Shown piece after piece: positions 9,863-19,038 of a stretch of DNA of 64,000 bases. This DNA comes from Chondrus crispus (taxonomy: Eukaryota; Rhodophyta; Florideophyceae; Gigartinales; Gigartinaceae): assembly GCF_000350225.1 (NCBI RefSeq), contig NW_005178895.1, positions 62,001 through 126,000 on the forward strand, written 5' to 3'. The position numbers and the translations under genes were made by a program. The notes under the pieces were generated by a model. The model was not told the origin of the DNA. It saw only the letters and a list, made by a program, of their open reading frames with translations, and made no database searches. Within the stretch, counting starts at the first letter, position 1; the number at the start of each line of letters is the position of its first letter.

Positions 9863-11455
9863 ATGGTAACGACACGCCGGTCGAACTATCCAAGCCGACC
9901 TGGACGAACGTATTACCAACGACGTGGTGTCCACGAGACGACCCAGAAGCAAGAAGAAGGCGGAATGGCATCAGACGGCGAAGAAGCCGTCAGGGCCGTG
10001 ACGGTATTTGCACCAATTTCTCATCCGGTGTTGAAATCCGTCGATCCGGTTGCAGTATCGACTTTCATCCGCGAGAGACAGCGGTACGAACGACAAGTCG
10101 CAGAAAAAAGTACGGAGCTGCCTGCGTTAACGGCAGCCTCCTATACTGTGTCAATAGACGCGGGATTGCTGGCAACGTCGGTGTTCCTCGGAAAGTTTGA
10201 CGAGATCGCACCTAACGTAGAGGCCGATGATCTCACGTCCGAGGACATTAAAACCTACATAAACGGACTGGTAGCGGTACCAACGTCCGGATTTGATCCA
10301 AAAGTGGTAGAGGGAGCCCTCAAAGGGTTACATGTCCCGATCACCATCGCTGATCCTGAAGCACGTATGCTTCATTACGTCAACGACTACTTCCAAAGGT
10401 TAGACGCGGTTGGATATGGAGAATTTCGTGTGGAGAACCCTAAAAAGACAGTCGAACTTCTATGTCAAAACATAGTCCCGTACGCACTGCGGGACACGGT
10501 AATACAACGGGTGGAATACGATCCCTCACTGAAGAGGAATGTGAAGAGGTTCGTCAAGGAGCTCATATCGGAAGCAAAGGCGTGTGAGAAGTACGGGCAA
10601 CGCAAGTCCGTACCAACCGCCCCGAAATCGAGTAACAAGCCGGAGAAGACGGCGTCGTATTCTCGTCCGGTGCCCACGTCCAAGGTACCAGTATGCCTGT
10701 ATCCAGCGCATAAGGCGAAGGGTTTACGACATAAGATAATGGACTGTCGTTCATGCCCTGATGATGAGAAGAAGAAGTTTCTCGATGCCCACCGTGAGGA
10801 GCTCAAGCAGAACCGAGGCGATAAGGTAGAACGTTCCGCTAAACGTGTCGCGAGGAAAAACAAAGTTACGCACGACGAGAGCAGCGTCATATTCGCATGT
10901 ACGTATGCCGGCCGTACTCGCGATTCTGTGACGGCGTACATCGGGGCCGAAGTCAATCTGATGGGTAGCGACCTACTGGAGCGTATCGTGCGTGAGGGCG
11001 GTAACGTTGCCGTCCAGAATTTACCGAACCAACGCGTGTACAACGTGGCAGTACAAAACTCGGAAACATCTGAGCCGGTCAATATCGTATGTGGTAAGAC
11101 GGCAGTGATGCCCATTGAATTGCACATACGGCATGGCACAACGTTAGTACTGCGAAACGTTCAGTGGATGGTAACGGAACAGACATGCACGAAGTCGTTA
11201 CTCAGCAGGCCGGTTCTCGAGCGTATTGGTCTGAACGCCCGAGACATCCTCGCACGTGCGGCGGATCGTCTCGGTGGCGAAGTGGATGTCGCTGAGTTAG
11301 GCTTCAACGATGGAGCCATTCCTGGACGCATCTCGCGCATCATCGAAGAGGGTGTCTTCCACTCAAACGGAGGGGTGGACGAATACGACAACGATTCCGA
11401 AAACTGGCTGGACTTCGGTGAAGACGAGACGGAAGAGAAGGACAGAGCAGTATGA
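9863..11455 (+). CDS. Gag and protease-like part of Gypsy I
   Basis: A 530-codon frame. Residues 1-270 are a Gag-like region with basic stretches. A zinc-knuckle-like segment follows (CLYPAHKAKGLRHKIMDC), then a protease-like region around AYIGAEVNLMGSDLLERI. Retroviral-type proteases carry D-(S/T)-G-A there; here the catalytic Asp position reads Tyr (YIGA), so protease activity is unlikely. The frame ends at TGA 11453-11455. Reading on in the same frame reaches the reverse transcriptase at 11588, so this stop is probably a single nonsense change. The ATG choice at 9863 is uncertain. Confidence 0.7.
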   Translation: MVTTRRSNYPSRPGRTYYQRRGVHETTQKQEEGGMASDGEEAVRAVTVFAPISHPVLKSVDPVAVSTFIRERQRYERQVAEKSTELPALTAASYTVSIDAGLLATSVFLGKFDEIAPNVEADDLTSEDIKTYINGLVAVPTSGFDPKVVEGALKGLHVPITIADPEARMLHYVNDYFQRLDAVGYGEFRVENPKKTVELLCQNIVPYALRDTVIQRVEYDPSLKRNVKRFVKELISEAKACEKYGQRKSVPTAPKSSNKPEKTASYSRPVPTSKVPVCLYPAHKAKGLRHKIMDCRSCPDDEKKKFLDAHREELKQNRGDKVERSAKRVARKNKVTHDESSVIFACTYAGRTRDSVTAYIGAEVNLMGSDLLERIVREGGNVAVQNLPNQRVYNVAVQNSETSEPVNIVCGKTAVMPIELHIRHGTTLVLRNVQWMVTEQTCTKSLLSRPVLERIGLNARDILARAADRLGGEVDVAELGFNDGAIPGRISRIIEEGVFHSNGGVDEYDNDSENWLDFGEDETEEKDRAV

Positions 11456-11587
11456 ACGGCAATAAATGAAGCTGTCGATAACGGTTTATCAGAGAACGGA
11501 AGCTCCACACTGGCCGGGAACCTCCAAGAGTTATCAGACGTCCTCCGGATACGCCTTGGAAAAGGACCACCGGCTGACGTACAGCCT

Positions 11588-12932
11588 ATGATCATTGAGG
11601 TGAAGGATGGAGCACGCCCAGTTCGGGCTGCACAACGTCGCTACCCACAGGCGAAACGTCAATTCCTCGAACGCGTCACAGGCAAATTGTTGGAATACGG
11701 ATTCCTCAAACTGTCGAGTGAGGCCGATTGGGTGGCGGCACCGCTCATAGTGCGTAAAGCACCACCGGTGAAATTCCGCTTGACAATTGACCTACGACCA
11801 GTCAACTCGGCAACGAAGCCAATGACATGGCCGATGCCAAATATCGAGAGCGAGCTCGGAGACTTCCGTGAATCTCGATTCTTTGCCGCTATCGACTTCG
11901 TTTCGGGGTACTGGCAACTACCGCTTGACGAAAAGTTGTCAAGCGTACCATTCATTCATGACGACTCGGGCATGTGTCATGCCCACGAGAACGTTACAGG
12001 GAGCACGGAATAGCGCCGCAAACTTCCAAAGCCGAGTGGAACCGTGCTTCCATCACATGCGGCACGCACTCATTGCCTGGCTAGACGACTTCGCGATTCA
12101 TGCACCAACCGAGGAGCAACTCCTGAAGGAACTACGTAAGTTTCTGACAACGTGCCGCGAACGTAATCTGAAGGTCTCTGTACGAAAGAGTACGTTCTTC
12201 ACTCCAACTTTGAAGTGGTGCGGACGTGTTGTCGACTCTGAAGGCGTGCATCTCGACCCACGTAGGTTGTCTGGGCTAGGGGACGTATCTGCGCCTGAGA
12301 ACGCTTCAGAGCTATGCGAATACGTGAATTGCGTAACGTGGATGCAAAATTGTATCCCGGACTTCGCAGAACGTATCGCGCCCCTTAGGAATCTACTCGA
12401 ACAAGCACACAAGCGTAGCGGCTCCCGTAAGAAGCGTTCAGTACATAACTACACCGTCTCCTCTCTTGGTTGGGGGCGTGATCACATGGAAGCGTTCGAT
12501 AAGCTTCAAGAACAACTCCGAACGGCGGTGAAGCTGTCTCATCGTGATCCGGAGAAAGAAATGTGCGTATACATGGATGCCAGCGAGCGGTACTGGGCCG
12601 GCGTCGTAACGCAATGTGTTCCCAGTGACTTGGAGAAAGACGTTATCGATCAGCGCCACGAGCCCCTCGCCTTCTTAAGTGGCGCGTTTACAGGGCCAGA
12701 AGTGGCGTGGACCACGTACGAGAAGGAGGGGTATGCGATGAGGCAAACTTTCCAGCGCCTGGACTACCTCCTTCTATGCGAAGAGACACGAGTGTTCACC
12801 GATCACAGAAATCTTCTGTTCTGTTACGCGCCAGTCGCGTTAGAACCTTCGCTTGCACGACACACAAAACTACAGGAGAGTACCTCCCCCCTCTCCGATC
12901 GCGACACCGAGCACCGCACTCCTCGTCCCTAA
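11588..12932 (+). pseudogene. Reverse transcriptase-RNase H of Gypsy I
   Basis: It begins in the same frame as the Gag ORF. The first part holds the fingers and palm (KFRLTIDLRPVNSATKP, AAIDFVSGYWQLPLDE). Near 11,970-12,010 the frame shifts by one, after which ARNSAANFQSRVEPCF and the catalytic WLDDFAIHA follow. The family form is Y-x-D-D; here W replaces Y and both Asp are kept. The thumb and an RNase H start are visible (CVYMDASERYWAGVVTQC, RVFTDHRNL). The end lies in unrelated sequence. Confidence 0.8.
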
Positions 12933-13998
12933 CTCTGAGCTAATGAAGAAGTTCAATGAACTTCGAAACGTTCCCAACTGCACGCCAGTACTAGCCACCA
13001 ATAGCAGCCAACCCCTATAACCTATATTCCCCCTAACCCTGCAGGTATACCCCGACCCGGTGTCCCAAGTGGGCACAGCCAATGGACGGGTGTCCTGGAT
13101 GAAAGGAACGATTGCATGAAAGTCACAGAGTCAGGGCGAAGGCGTAGATGTGCGAGGTGATAGTTGTAAGAATTCTGTAGCCAATGGATGGGTGTCCCAA
13201 GAGGGAATGGCCAATGGATGGGTGTCTCCAGAGGGAATGGCCAATGGATGGGTGTCTTAGATGGAAAGCAGCAGTCAAGAGAGAGAGAGCCAGTGAGTAC
13301 AGTTTAAGGCGGGAAAAAGGGCATTCAAACTTGAAAGGCGGGAAGAGTGGGATTCAAAGTAGCCAACAGGTGAGTGCCATGTCAAGAATGATCATAACGA
13401 GGGCTGCGACAGGGATGAAACCATCGATGAAACCTTCCATCCGACGAATAGGCCTTCCGTCCGAGATTCGGGACTTCCATCCGCCACGGAGCGTGGGGAG
13501 TGTTTTGGCCCGTGCTTTGATATAATTTTTGCAGATATTTTATGGAGCCAGTAGGCCTTTCATCCCAGGAATTTTCAATAGCGATGCCATTTTCAGCGCC
13601 TAACCTCCCATCCGTCCAACCCATGGGTATAGGCCCCAAGAAAGTACATAGGTTGAAGTAAACTGATCAGAATGTTCTTTTCCATGTTGCCCACTACCTA
13701 GAGCGGGAAAATTGCGCGACACAACATTCTATACTCCTACAACCAGGCTCATTCAGCATGCAGTCGAGAGCCTGCCTTTAAATCCCCATGTAGACGTTCT
13801 TGAACCCCTTCTTTTCCGCTGTCCCTGACTTCCCAAATAGAAAATATCTCTTACAGGACACCCTCACCGGTAAGGCGCGAGGTTTACTCTCCGCTGCGCG
13901 CAGGGTCTACTTTTTCAACAAGTACTACCAACTTTTCAAGGCATTCCTACTTCGACCCTAGTCAGATTTCTTCTCCTCATACTCATCTAAATCTGGTG
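12933..13998. other. Intergenic with a short minisatellite
   Basis: Apart from the 30-bp repeat at 13180-13264 and a diverged copy near 13077, nothing is recognised. It separates Gypsy I from the ParB/dioxygenase gene and may contain one end of the large recombinase element; no terminal repeat was found. Confidence 0.4.
13180..13264. repeat. 30-bp tandem repeat, 2.8 copies
   Basis: Units at 13180-13209, 13210-13239 and 13240-13264 begin GCCAATGGATGGGTGTC and end GAGGGAATG. A degenerate extra copy lies near 13077. Confidence 0.85.
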
Positions 13999-14703
13999 TT
14001 ACCTCCTGTTCCTGGGTATCAGGATTGGCAATTGGACAGGATTCCCACCTGAAGTCCCAACAGCAGCTTTCGCGGTCGAGCTACCCTCTTTGAGAATTTG
14101 CACTGGCTGAGTAGCAGGTACTACCTCCGTCATTACAACATCATCCCCTTCTCCATCGACTTCCACATCATCCACATAACCGTCATCCCCATCCACATCC
14201 CCTTCGCCGACAACCTCGCCGGTTGCATCATCCTCACCGTCATTTACGTCTTCGTCCGTATCGTCGTCCAGGTTGGTCTTCATAATGGGATCAAACTTTT
14301 GGAGCATATGAACACCATACTCCAAGCGATGGCTCATTGGCACAAAATACAGGTGATATCGAAGGCAGCTCCCGTCCCCTGCTGAATCTCCATATCCGGC
14401 ACCAGCATGAAACATGTCCCCACGACCGACGAAGATAGAGTACGGCGGTATCCTGAGGATTCCTGCCACACTCCCTTTCGACATAGCGCGAATACCTCGT
14501 TCTGGGGCCATCGACACCGTCTTATGCGAGAACGGACAAACCCAGACCGGCACTTCTAAACTGCCGGTGGTGATAGTAAAGTAACCGGGGTTTCTCTTGC
14601 CACGAACGGTGTCCGTTCTGCTCATAGAAGGAAAATCCGTATGCAGTGCCTGGCGCTTGCACCCTTTCGCCGTCAGCAACCACCGCCCACCGGTCTTCGG
14701 AAT
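13999..14703 (-). pseudogene. 2-oxoglutarate/Fe(II) dioxygenase domain (C-terminal part)
   Basis: This segment is in the same frame as 14704-16815, from which it is cut off by one TAA (14704-14706). It carries the iron- and 2-oxoglutarate-binding pattern of double-stranded beta-helix dioxygenases: H-x-D in CKRQALHTDFP (His 14,643, Asp 14,637 region), a distal His in GRGDMFHAGAGY, and the 2OG-binding Arg sixteen residues later in CLRYHLYFVP. An acidic Asp/Glu/Val-rich tail follows. Enzymes of this fold oxidise methyl groups on nucleic acids or proteins, among many other substrates. The substrate here is unknown. The nearby methylase makes a DNA or histone methyl mark a reasonable guess. A parallel relic at 22.5 kb has TAC where this copy has TAA, so the stop is probably a point mutation. 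Confidence 0.75.
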
Positions 14704-16815
14704 TTACATCTCCTCGCTACCGCTCTTATTTTTCCATACCACCAACGCCGCCAGAGCTTGCGAAATACGGATGTGCAAAAGCGCTCTCAGCCGAGCAGTC
14801 AGCACCGTGCTTGCGTTTTGCTCTAGATGAGTAGTCACCTCGAAATTGGTAGTGGTGTAGCGAGCAATCCCTTTCTCACCCTTCACAGCATCGACATCGA
14901 AACCCTCATTCACAATCCAATTCCACACCGTGCGATTGTCGGGATCCCTCAGAGCCTGAGCGCCAGGAAAAGAGGCCTGCACTTCAGCCCGAAGACGTGA
15001 GAAAACATGCCGGTCCCCATCCATCTGCGGTATTGTCACCGACCCCACCTTCTCCGGGTTGCGTCCATCATCCAGAAAGTTGCTCAGAACGCAGTACCCC
15101 TGAGATTCAAGCTCTCCTCGTTTCTCAGCGAAATATGCGAGAGCAGCGTAGTCATTTGCAATGGCAGACGCCCAAGGAAGCAGGTTCTTGGGGACTTCAG
15201 TAAAGCGTTCATCGCCATCGGGAACGACCTCTTCTTGTGGATGATCGACAAGGTAGTTCAGCGCTGCACGCCAGAAGACCAAGTGGTGATTATCTCGAAG
15301 CACATCGGCTGCACTGTTAAAAAACACGTTCGCCCGGTGTTCATGCGGAACGACTATCGTCTCCAAAAACGGCATAGCATGACCAATAGGGTTCTTCTTT
15401 GGCCATTGACTAGGGAATAGAAAAGCAAACCGGCACCATTGCGGATGCTCTAAACCTTCGTATGGAACCGGGTCGTCATACCCTATCGGCAGTACAGCTG
15501 CAACTTCATCTTTAAAGCCGCTTCCATCCGTGGAGGCAAACTTCCCTTCATCTCGAACAGTTTCCTTTTCCGGACGAGAGACGACATCCAGACCAAGGGC
15601 ATCCATAATCCGAATAACCTCGTTCTCAGGCAAGCCTTCTAGAGCACGCACCAGATCATCTCGCGGCATATACCCGGACCCCTCATCCGTGGCAGCAGGA
15701 TTGACATCATCTTTCCCCGTCCCCGCAATCTTCGGCTTTTTTCTCTGTCTTCCCCTTCCGGAGTCGGGCTCGAAATCCTCTTCATCTTCCCCGCGCTCGC
15801 TGTAGTTCCGCTTTTTACTCTTTCGCTTAGGTCGCTGACTGGAGCCTTCAGTTTGCTTGGTCCCATTCCCTTGTGGCTGTTTCGGCTCCTTAGCCAGCTC
15901 AGAGTTCTGGGCAGGGTCCGGAGTCTGCTTCGGCCGCAATGAATCTCCTGGTTCGGAATTAGGAGGTGTTCCTGGAGGCGACTCCGATTCTTGCTCATGG
16001 TCGCCATCATTCCTCCCTGACGATTCTGAGGTAGTGAGGGTTATATATCCTCCCTCCACCTCCGAATCTGATTCCGACTCAGCCTCGTAGTCTTCGACTC
16101 CAGGCAATGCCTTCAGACGCTTCTTCAGATTTGTCAGCTTGGTTTTCATAACGCCCTTCATCTTCTGACCTTCGTCAAACCTTCCCATGCCCGTCCGAAT
16201 GCTCTCTTCAACTGTTACCTTCGTCTTTCCTACCGTACGCTGCAAAAACTCACGGACGGGCCACCCGCAGAACTCTGCAGCTTTTTTGACCTCACCGTAT
16301 TGTTCGGCCACTGCATTGTAGAATGCTCTGCTTAGTCGATCAAACCTTCCAGTGGCCCTCCATCCGGTTTGTTTTGCAGTTTCAATTCTCTGCTTCACGC
16401 ACTGCAGTCCAAGCCTGAACCCTTCCAAGTCCATACCAAGGAGAACATCCGATGCCACGTGACTAAGATTCAAATTCAATTGAGTGTTCGTCTCCTCTAA
16501 AAAGATATCAAACATGGCCTGGTTCTGAGCAAGTTTCAGGCCAATCATTCCGTAACGTTGCAACTGCCTCATCTTCTGCTTCCCTAAAGTCTTTCCGGCG
16601 AAGAGGGCAGTCGCCAGATGGGAAGAATTAGATGCGCGAATATCAACGTCTTCTCTGGCATCAAGCGTCCTTGCTAAAGACACACAAGCATGAATCTGGT
16701 CCTGCAAGGTCATCTCTCTGTTCGTAGAGGTACTCTTGTTCAAAAAGGCACCAATGCTAACAATCTCCGCAGAGTGGAGACACGGAACATCTCGACGAGG
16801 AATCCACAGCGTCAC
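14704..16815 (-). CDS. Central part of the ParB-like/dioxygenase protein
   Basis: About 700 codons. The first ~25 residues (VKVTLWIPRRDVPCL) look like the last strand of the ParB/Srx-like domain whose front is in the next frame (16812-17768). A helical region (about 30-230), a long acidic and Ser/Pro-rich linker with basic patches (about 240-400), and a globular region follow. The last part begins the dioxygenase fold (LESQGYCVLSNFL, the usual first strand). There is no ATG at the front; the nominal start is GTG and overlaps the preceding stop, which fits a frameshift better than an operon. The frame ends at a TAA inside the dioxygenase domain. The original product was probably one protein of about 1,250 residues. 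Confidence 0.7.
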   Translation of the reverse strand: MTLWIPRRDVPCLHSAEIVSIGAFLNKSTSTNREMTLQDQIHACVSLARTLDAREDVDIRASNSSHLATALFAGKTLGKQKMRQLQRYGMIGLKLAQNQAMFDIFLEETNTQLNLNLSHVASDVLLGMDLEGFRLGLQCVKQRIETAKQTGWRATGRFDRLSRAFYNAVAEQYGEVKKAAEFCGWPVREFLQRTVGKTKVTVEESIRTGMGRFDEGQKMKGVMKTKLTNLKKRLKALPGVEDYEAESESDSEVEGGYITLTTSESSGRNDGDHEQESESPPGTPPNSEPGDSLRPKQTPDPAQNSELAKEPKQPQGNGTKQTEGSSQRPKRKSKKRNYSERGEDEEDFEPDSGRGRQRKKPKIAGTGKDDVNPAATDEGSGYMPRDDLVRALEGLPENEVIRIMDALGLDVVSRPEKETVRDEGKFASTDGSGFKDEVAAVLPIGYDDPVPYEGLEHPQWCRFAFLFPSQWPKKNPIGHAMPFLETIVVPHEHRANVFFNSAADVLRDNHHLVFWRAALNYLVDHPQEEVVPDGDERFTEVPKNLLPWASAIANDYAALAYFAEKRGELESQGYCVLSNFLDDGRNPEKVGSVTIPQMDGDRHVFSRLRAEVQASFPGAQALRDPDNRTVWNWIVNEGFDVDAVKGEKGIARYTTTNFEVTTHLEQNASTVLTARLRALLHIRISQALAALVVWKNKSGSEEM

Positions 16816-17768
16816 TTTGACAGTTGGATTCTCTCTCTGATGATCACGATGAGCCGGTGCCGCCCATCAATCAACCACACCTCCCTGGTGATCTTCCCAT
16901 TCGTAATCATCTCTTCAGCCAAGGCACAGGTTAACCCGTTGCCCTCCTTCAGTGTTACCGATAGCGTGCCAGAGCTGGTCATGTATCCATTTTCTTTGAT
17001 GGACTGGCGCATCTCTCTGAGGTGCTCCTCATCCACCAAACGAATGCTCTGCTTTGGCTCACTTATCAAAGAAACATCGATTTCGAGAATACACTGGCGG
17101 TAGTTGTTCAAATCTACCTCAGGAGCCAGCAGGGGATTGTCATTCTTAAGCCTGTCCTGCGCAGCACGCTCCTCTTCGTCAGAGTCCACAATTATGACGT
17201 CAGCAGCTTCTTCCGATATTCCAACACCGTCTGAACCCTCCCGCCTGTAACCAGACCTTCCTGCTGTTTCCGTATCGGTTAGGGTTCTGGTTCCTTCCTC
17301 AGCGGAATTTGATGCTGCTCTCTTGATCGTTTGGCCTCCCTTCTTTCGGGGTCGAGGTGGACTGCGCACGCGCAGAACAACTGGTCCAACGGATATGGGC
17401 ATCGCAGTCGTAGCCGCTGCTCTGCCCACGGACGCAGCATCCTCAGCGGCACCGCGTGCAGCAACACTGGCGCTCTTGCCTGCGACGGAAGCCGTTTCTT
17501 CTCCACCTTCACTCCCATCATTCGCAGCACGCGCACTACGACCACCACGGCCATCACGAGTACCACGAGTGCCACGAGTACCACGAGCACCGCGAGAACC
17601 ACGACGACCACGACCACGACGACCTCTGCGCCCCCTTTCAGCACTCGCCCCATTGCCAGAGCTATTGTCGGTCCGAGCACTAGCTACGGTACCAGCTGCT
17701 TCTTCATTCTCAGCACGAGCGCGTCTTTCTCCCCTATCCAATCGTTTCCGACTCGAATCCTGGTTCAT
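16812..17768 (-). CDS. ParB/Srx-like domain protein, N-terminal part
   Basis: From the ATG at 17768, about 318 codons. The N-terminal two thirds is low-complexity: Glu/Arg/Ser-rich, then an RG/RGTRGTRG tract like RGG boxes of nucleic-acid-binding proteins, then Ala/Ser-rich. Residues ~230-310 fit a ParB N-terminal (Srx-fold) domain: LVDEEHLREMRQSIKENGYM, then VWLIDGRHRLIVII. DGRHR is the family's nucleotide-binding/nuclease motif (compare DGQHR in DndB). The domain is cut after DGRHRL by a shift at an AGAGAGAGA tract (16,830-16,845); removing two bases there would join it to the frame beginning at 16815. The frame stays open to 17870 but without an upstream ATG. The gene diverges from the methylase gene. 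Confidence 0.7.
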   Translation of the reverse strand: MNQDSSRKRLDRGERRARAENEEAAGTVASARTDNSSGNGASAERGRRGRRGRGRRGSRGARGTRGTRGTRDGRGGRSARAANDGSEGGEETASVAGKSASVAARGAAEDAASVGRAAATTAMPISVGPVVLRVRSPPRPRKKGGQTIKRAASNSAEEGTRTLTDTETAGRSGYRREGSDGVGISEEAADVIIVDSDEEERAAQDRLKNDNPLLAPEVDLNNYRQCILEIDVSLISEPKQSIRLVDEEHLREMRQSIKENGYMTSSGTLSVTLKEGNGLTCALAEEMITNGKITREVWLIDGRHRLIVIIRERIQLSK

Positions 17769-17870
17769 TTCGCCTTCTGAACCGCTTTCAGATCCACCTT
17801 GACGTTCCTCATCCGCAACTGGTCTCCCGTCCACTATATCAGAGCTTTTAAACAGCCTGATAGTACGCAA

Positions 17871-19038
17871 AGTGAATCACTCTTACTCAACGCAGCCACA
17901 CTACAGCTCTCGTGCCAAGATTCCAAGCAACGGTCGCGATTCAGCGTGATCCACGTAAACCAAATACAACTCCAATGCGCAGCAGCTCTCGTCCAGCGAT
18001 TCCCGAACGATTCACCTAAGCGTTCGCGAATCCCCCTAGTATAAGCCCCACGTTCAAAGCAGGAACGACAGAAATCCTCTCAACACACTCTTCAACCGGT
18101 CGCCTGGGCACACTCATTCGAGATAGAAGCCGTTGATGGGACCATCAATAGAGTAGGAGAGTGGACGCCACCACCAGCAAGGGCCGTTACATTGAGCCCC
18201 TCCATCCCGCCAATCAGCGCCCTCCACGTGCGCAAGCCGGCATGGAAGCCAGGGCATTCCCCGCTCATCCCCCAAAATTTACGTCGGTCGACCTGGCGGG
18301 CGCTTCGAGTATGATTGCCCAATCATACTGGGAAAGACCTACTTTTCAGTAATTTTTTGGGGGTTCCGGCCAGTATGATTCGGCAATCATACTCGGCCAA
18401 GCATGTTTTAATAATAAAATTTCCCACTCTTTGCCAGTATGATTGCCAAATCATACTACACCTGAAACCAATGTCGTACTACGCTGTACTACGTCATCTC
18501 AACCCAACTTCCCATCGCCCTCCACACGTCTTTTCTTCGCCCTCCCTCGCCCTCCCACGCCGACTAAGCACGCTCAAACCCCATTTTATGACCATTCTCC
18601 ACCTCGCGATCCCTCGATTCATCAGAGGATTAGCGTTATCCGTCGCTGTGCCTCCCCCACCCCAACAAACACGCTTGGGATCCCCTTCTCTGACCACTGC
18701 GCTAATCCGTCTTTGAAAGTCTCGGTCGACCCATTCACCTCATCCGGCTGACTTATCGTCACATTTCCACTGCCGTGTCCCTCTTCAGATCCTTCGACCA
18801 TTCCCCTTCATTCTTCCAACAACTACAATCTTCAAAGCGTCTCCCATCCAGCGTCGGCACACGTCGTTCCCCATTCGTCGCACTTACCCGATTGCTATCC
18901 GGCGCCTTCCTACTTCTTTTGTTGCCCCAATTTAAAAAGACTACCGACAACAGAATCCACGCCGCCCTCGCACGAGTCAATCACCACCCCTGCCTTCTAC
19001 CTAATATATCCTCCCATCCTTCATCTCATAGCATTACC
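17871..19038. promoter_or_regulatory. Divergent promoter region between ParB-like and methylase genes
   Basis: About 1.2 kb separates the two divergent genes. It carries the three palindromes at 18308-18457. Pyrimidine-rich DNA precedes the methylase ATG, a usual sign of a eukaryotic transcription start. A long in-frame extension ahead of ATG 19039 reads low-complexity sequence and is taken as untranslated leader. Confidence 0.5.
18308..18457. repeat. Three 22-bp palindromes at exact 64-bp spacing
   Basis: Palindromes at 18308-18329, 18372-18393 and 18436-18457. Each is AGTATGATT, four central bases (GCCC, CGGC or GCCA), AATCATACT. The nine-base arms are perfect in all three, while the 42-base spacers are unrelated to each other. 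Arms kept while spacers drift indicates selection or recent copying. Sixty-four bases is close to six helical turns, so bound dimers would lie on one face. A regulator, partition-type or recombinase binding array is likely. The ParB-like domain encoded next door is a candidate binder (inference). Confidence 0.9.

Larger units (their letters stand above)
9863..12932 (+). mobile_element. Gypsy-type LTR retrotransposon I, truncated
   Basis: The order is gag, protease-like, reverse transcriptase, RNase H. Homology stops inside RNase H near 12,870, with no integrase and no matching LTR pair within the window. One in-frame TGA and one frameshift separate three otherwise long open stretches, so the copy is fairly young but dead. 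Confidence 0.85.

Noticed and set aside
10465..11139. A 224-codon minus-strand frame over Gypsy I gag
   Set aside because: Antisense to a clear retroelement frame and without homology.
16812..16815. Four-base overlap as an operon-like stop/start coupling
   Set aside because: The downstream frame has no ATG, and protein homology runs across the junction, so a frameshift is more likely.
17279..17802. Long frames on both strands opposite the RGG-rich part of the ParB-like gene
   Set aside because: They are products of low-complexity CGA/CCA repeats and have no family resemblance.
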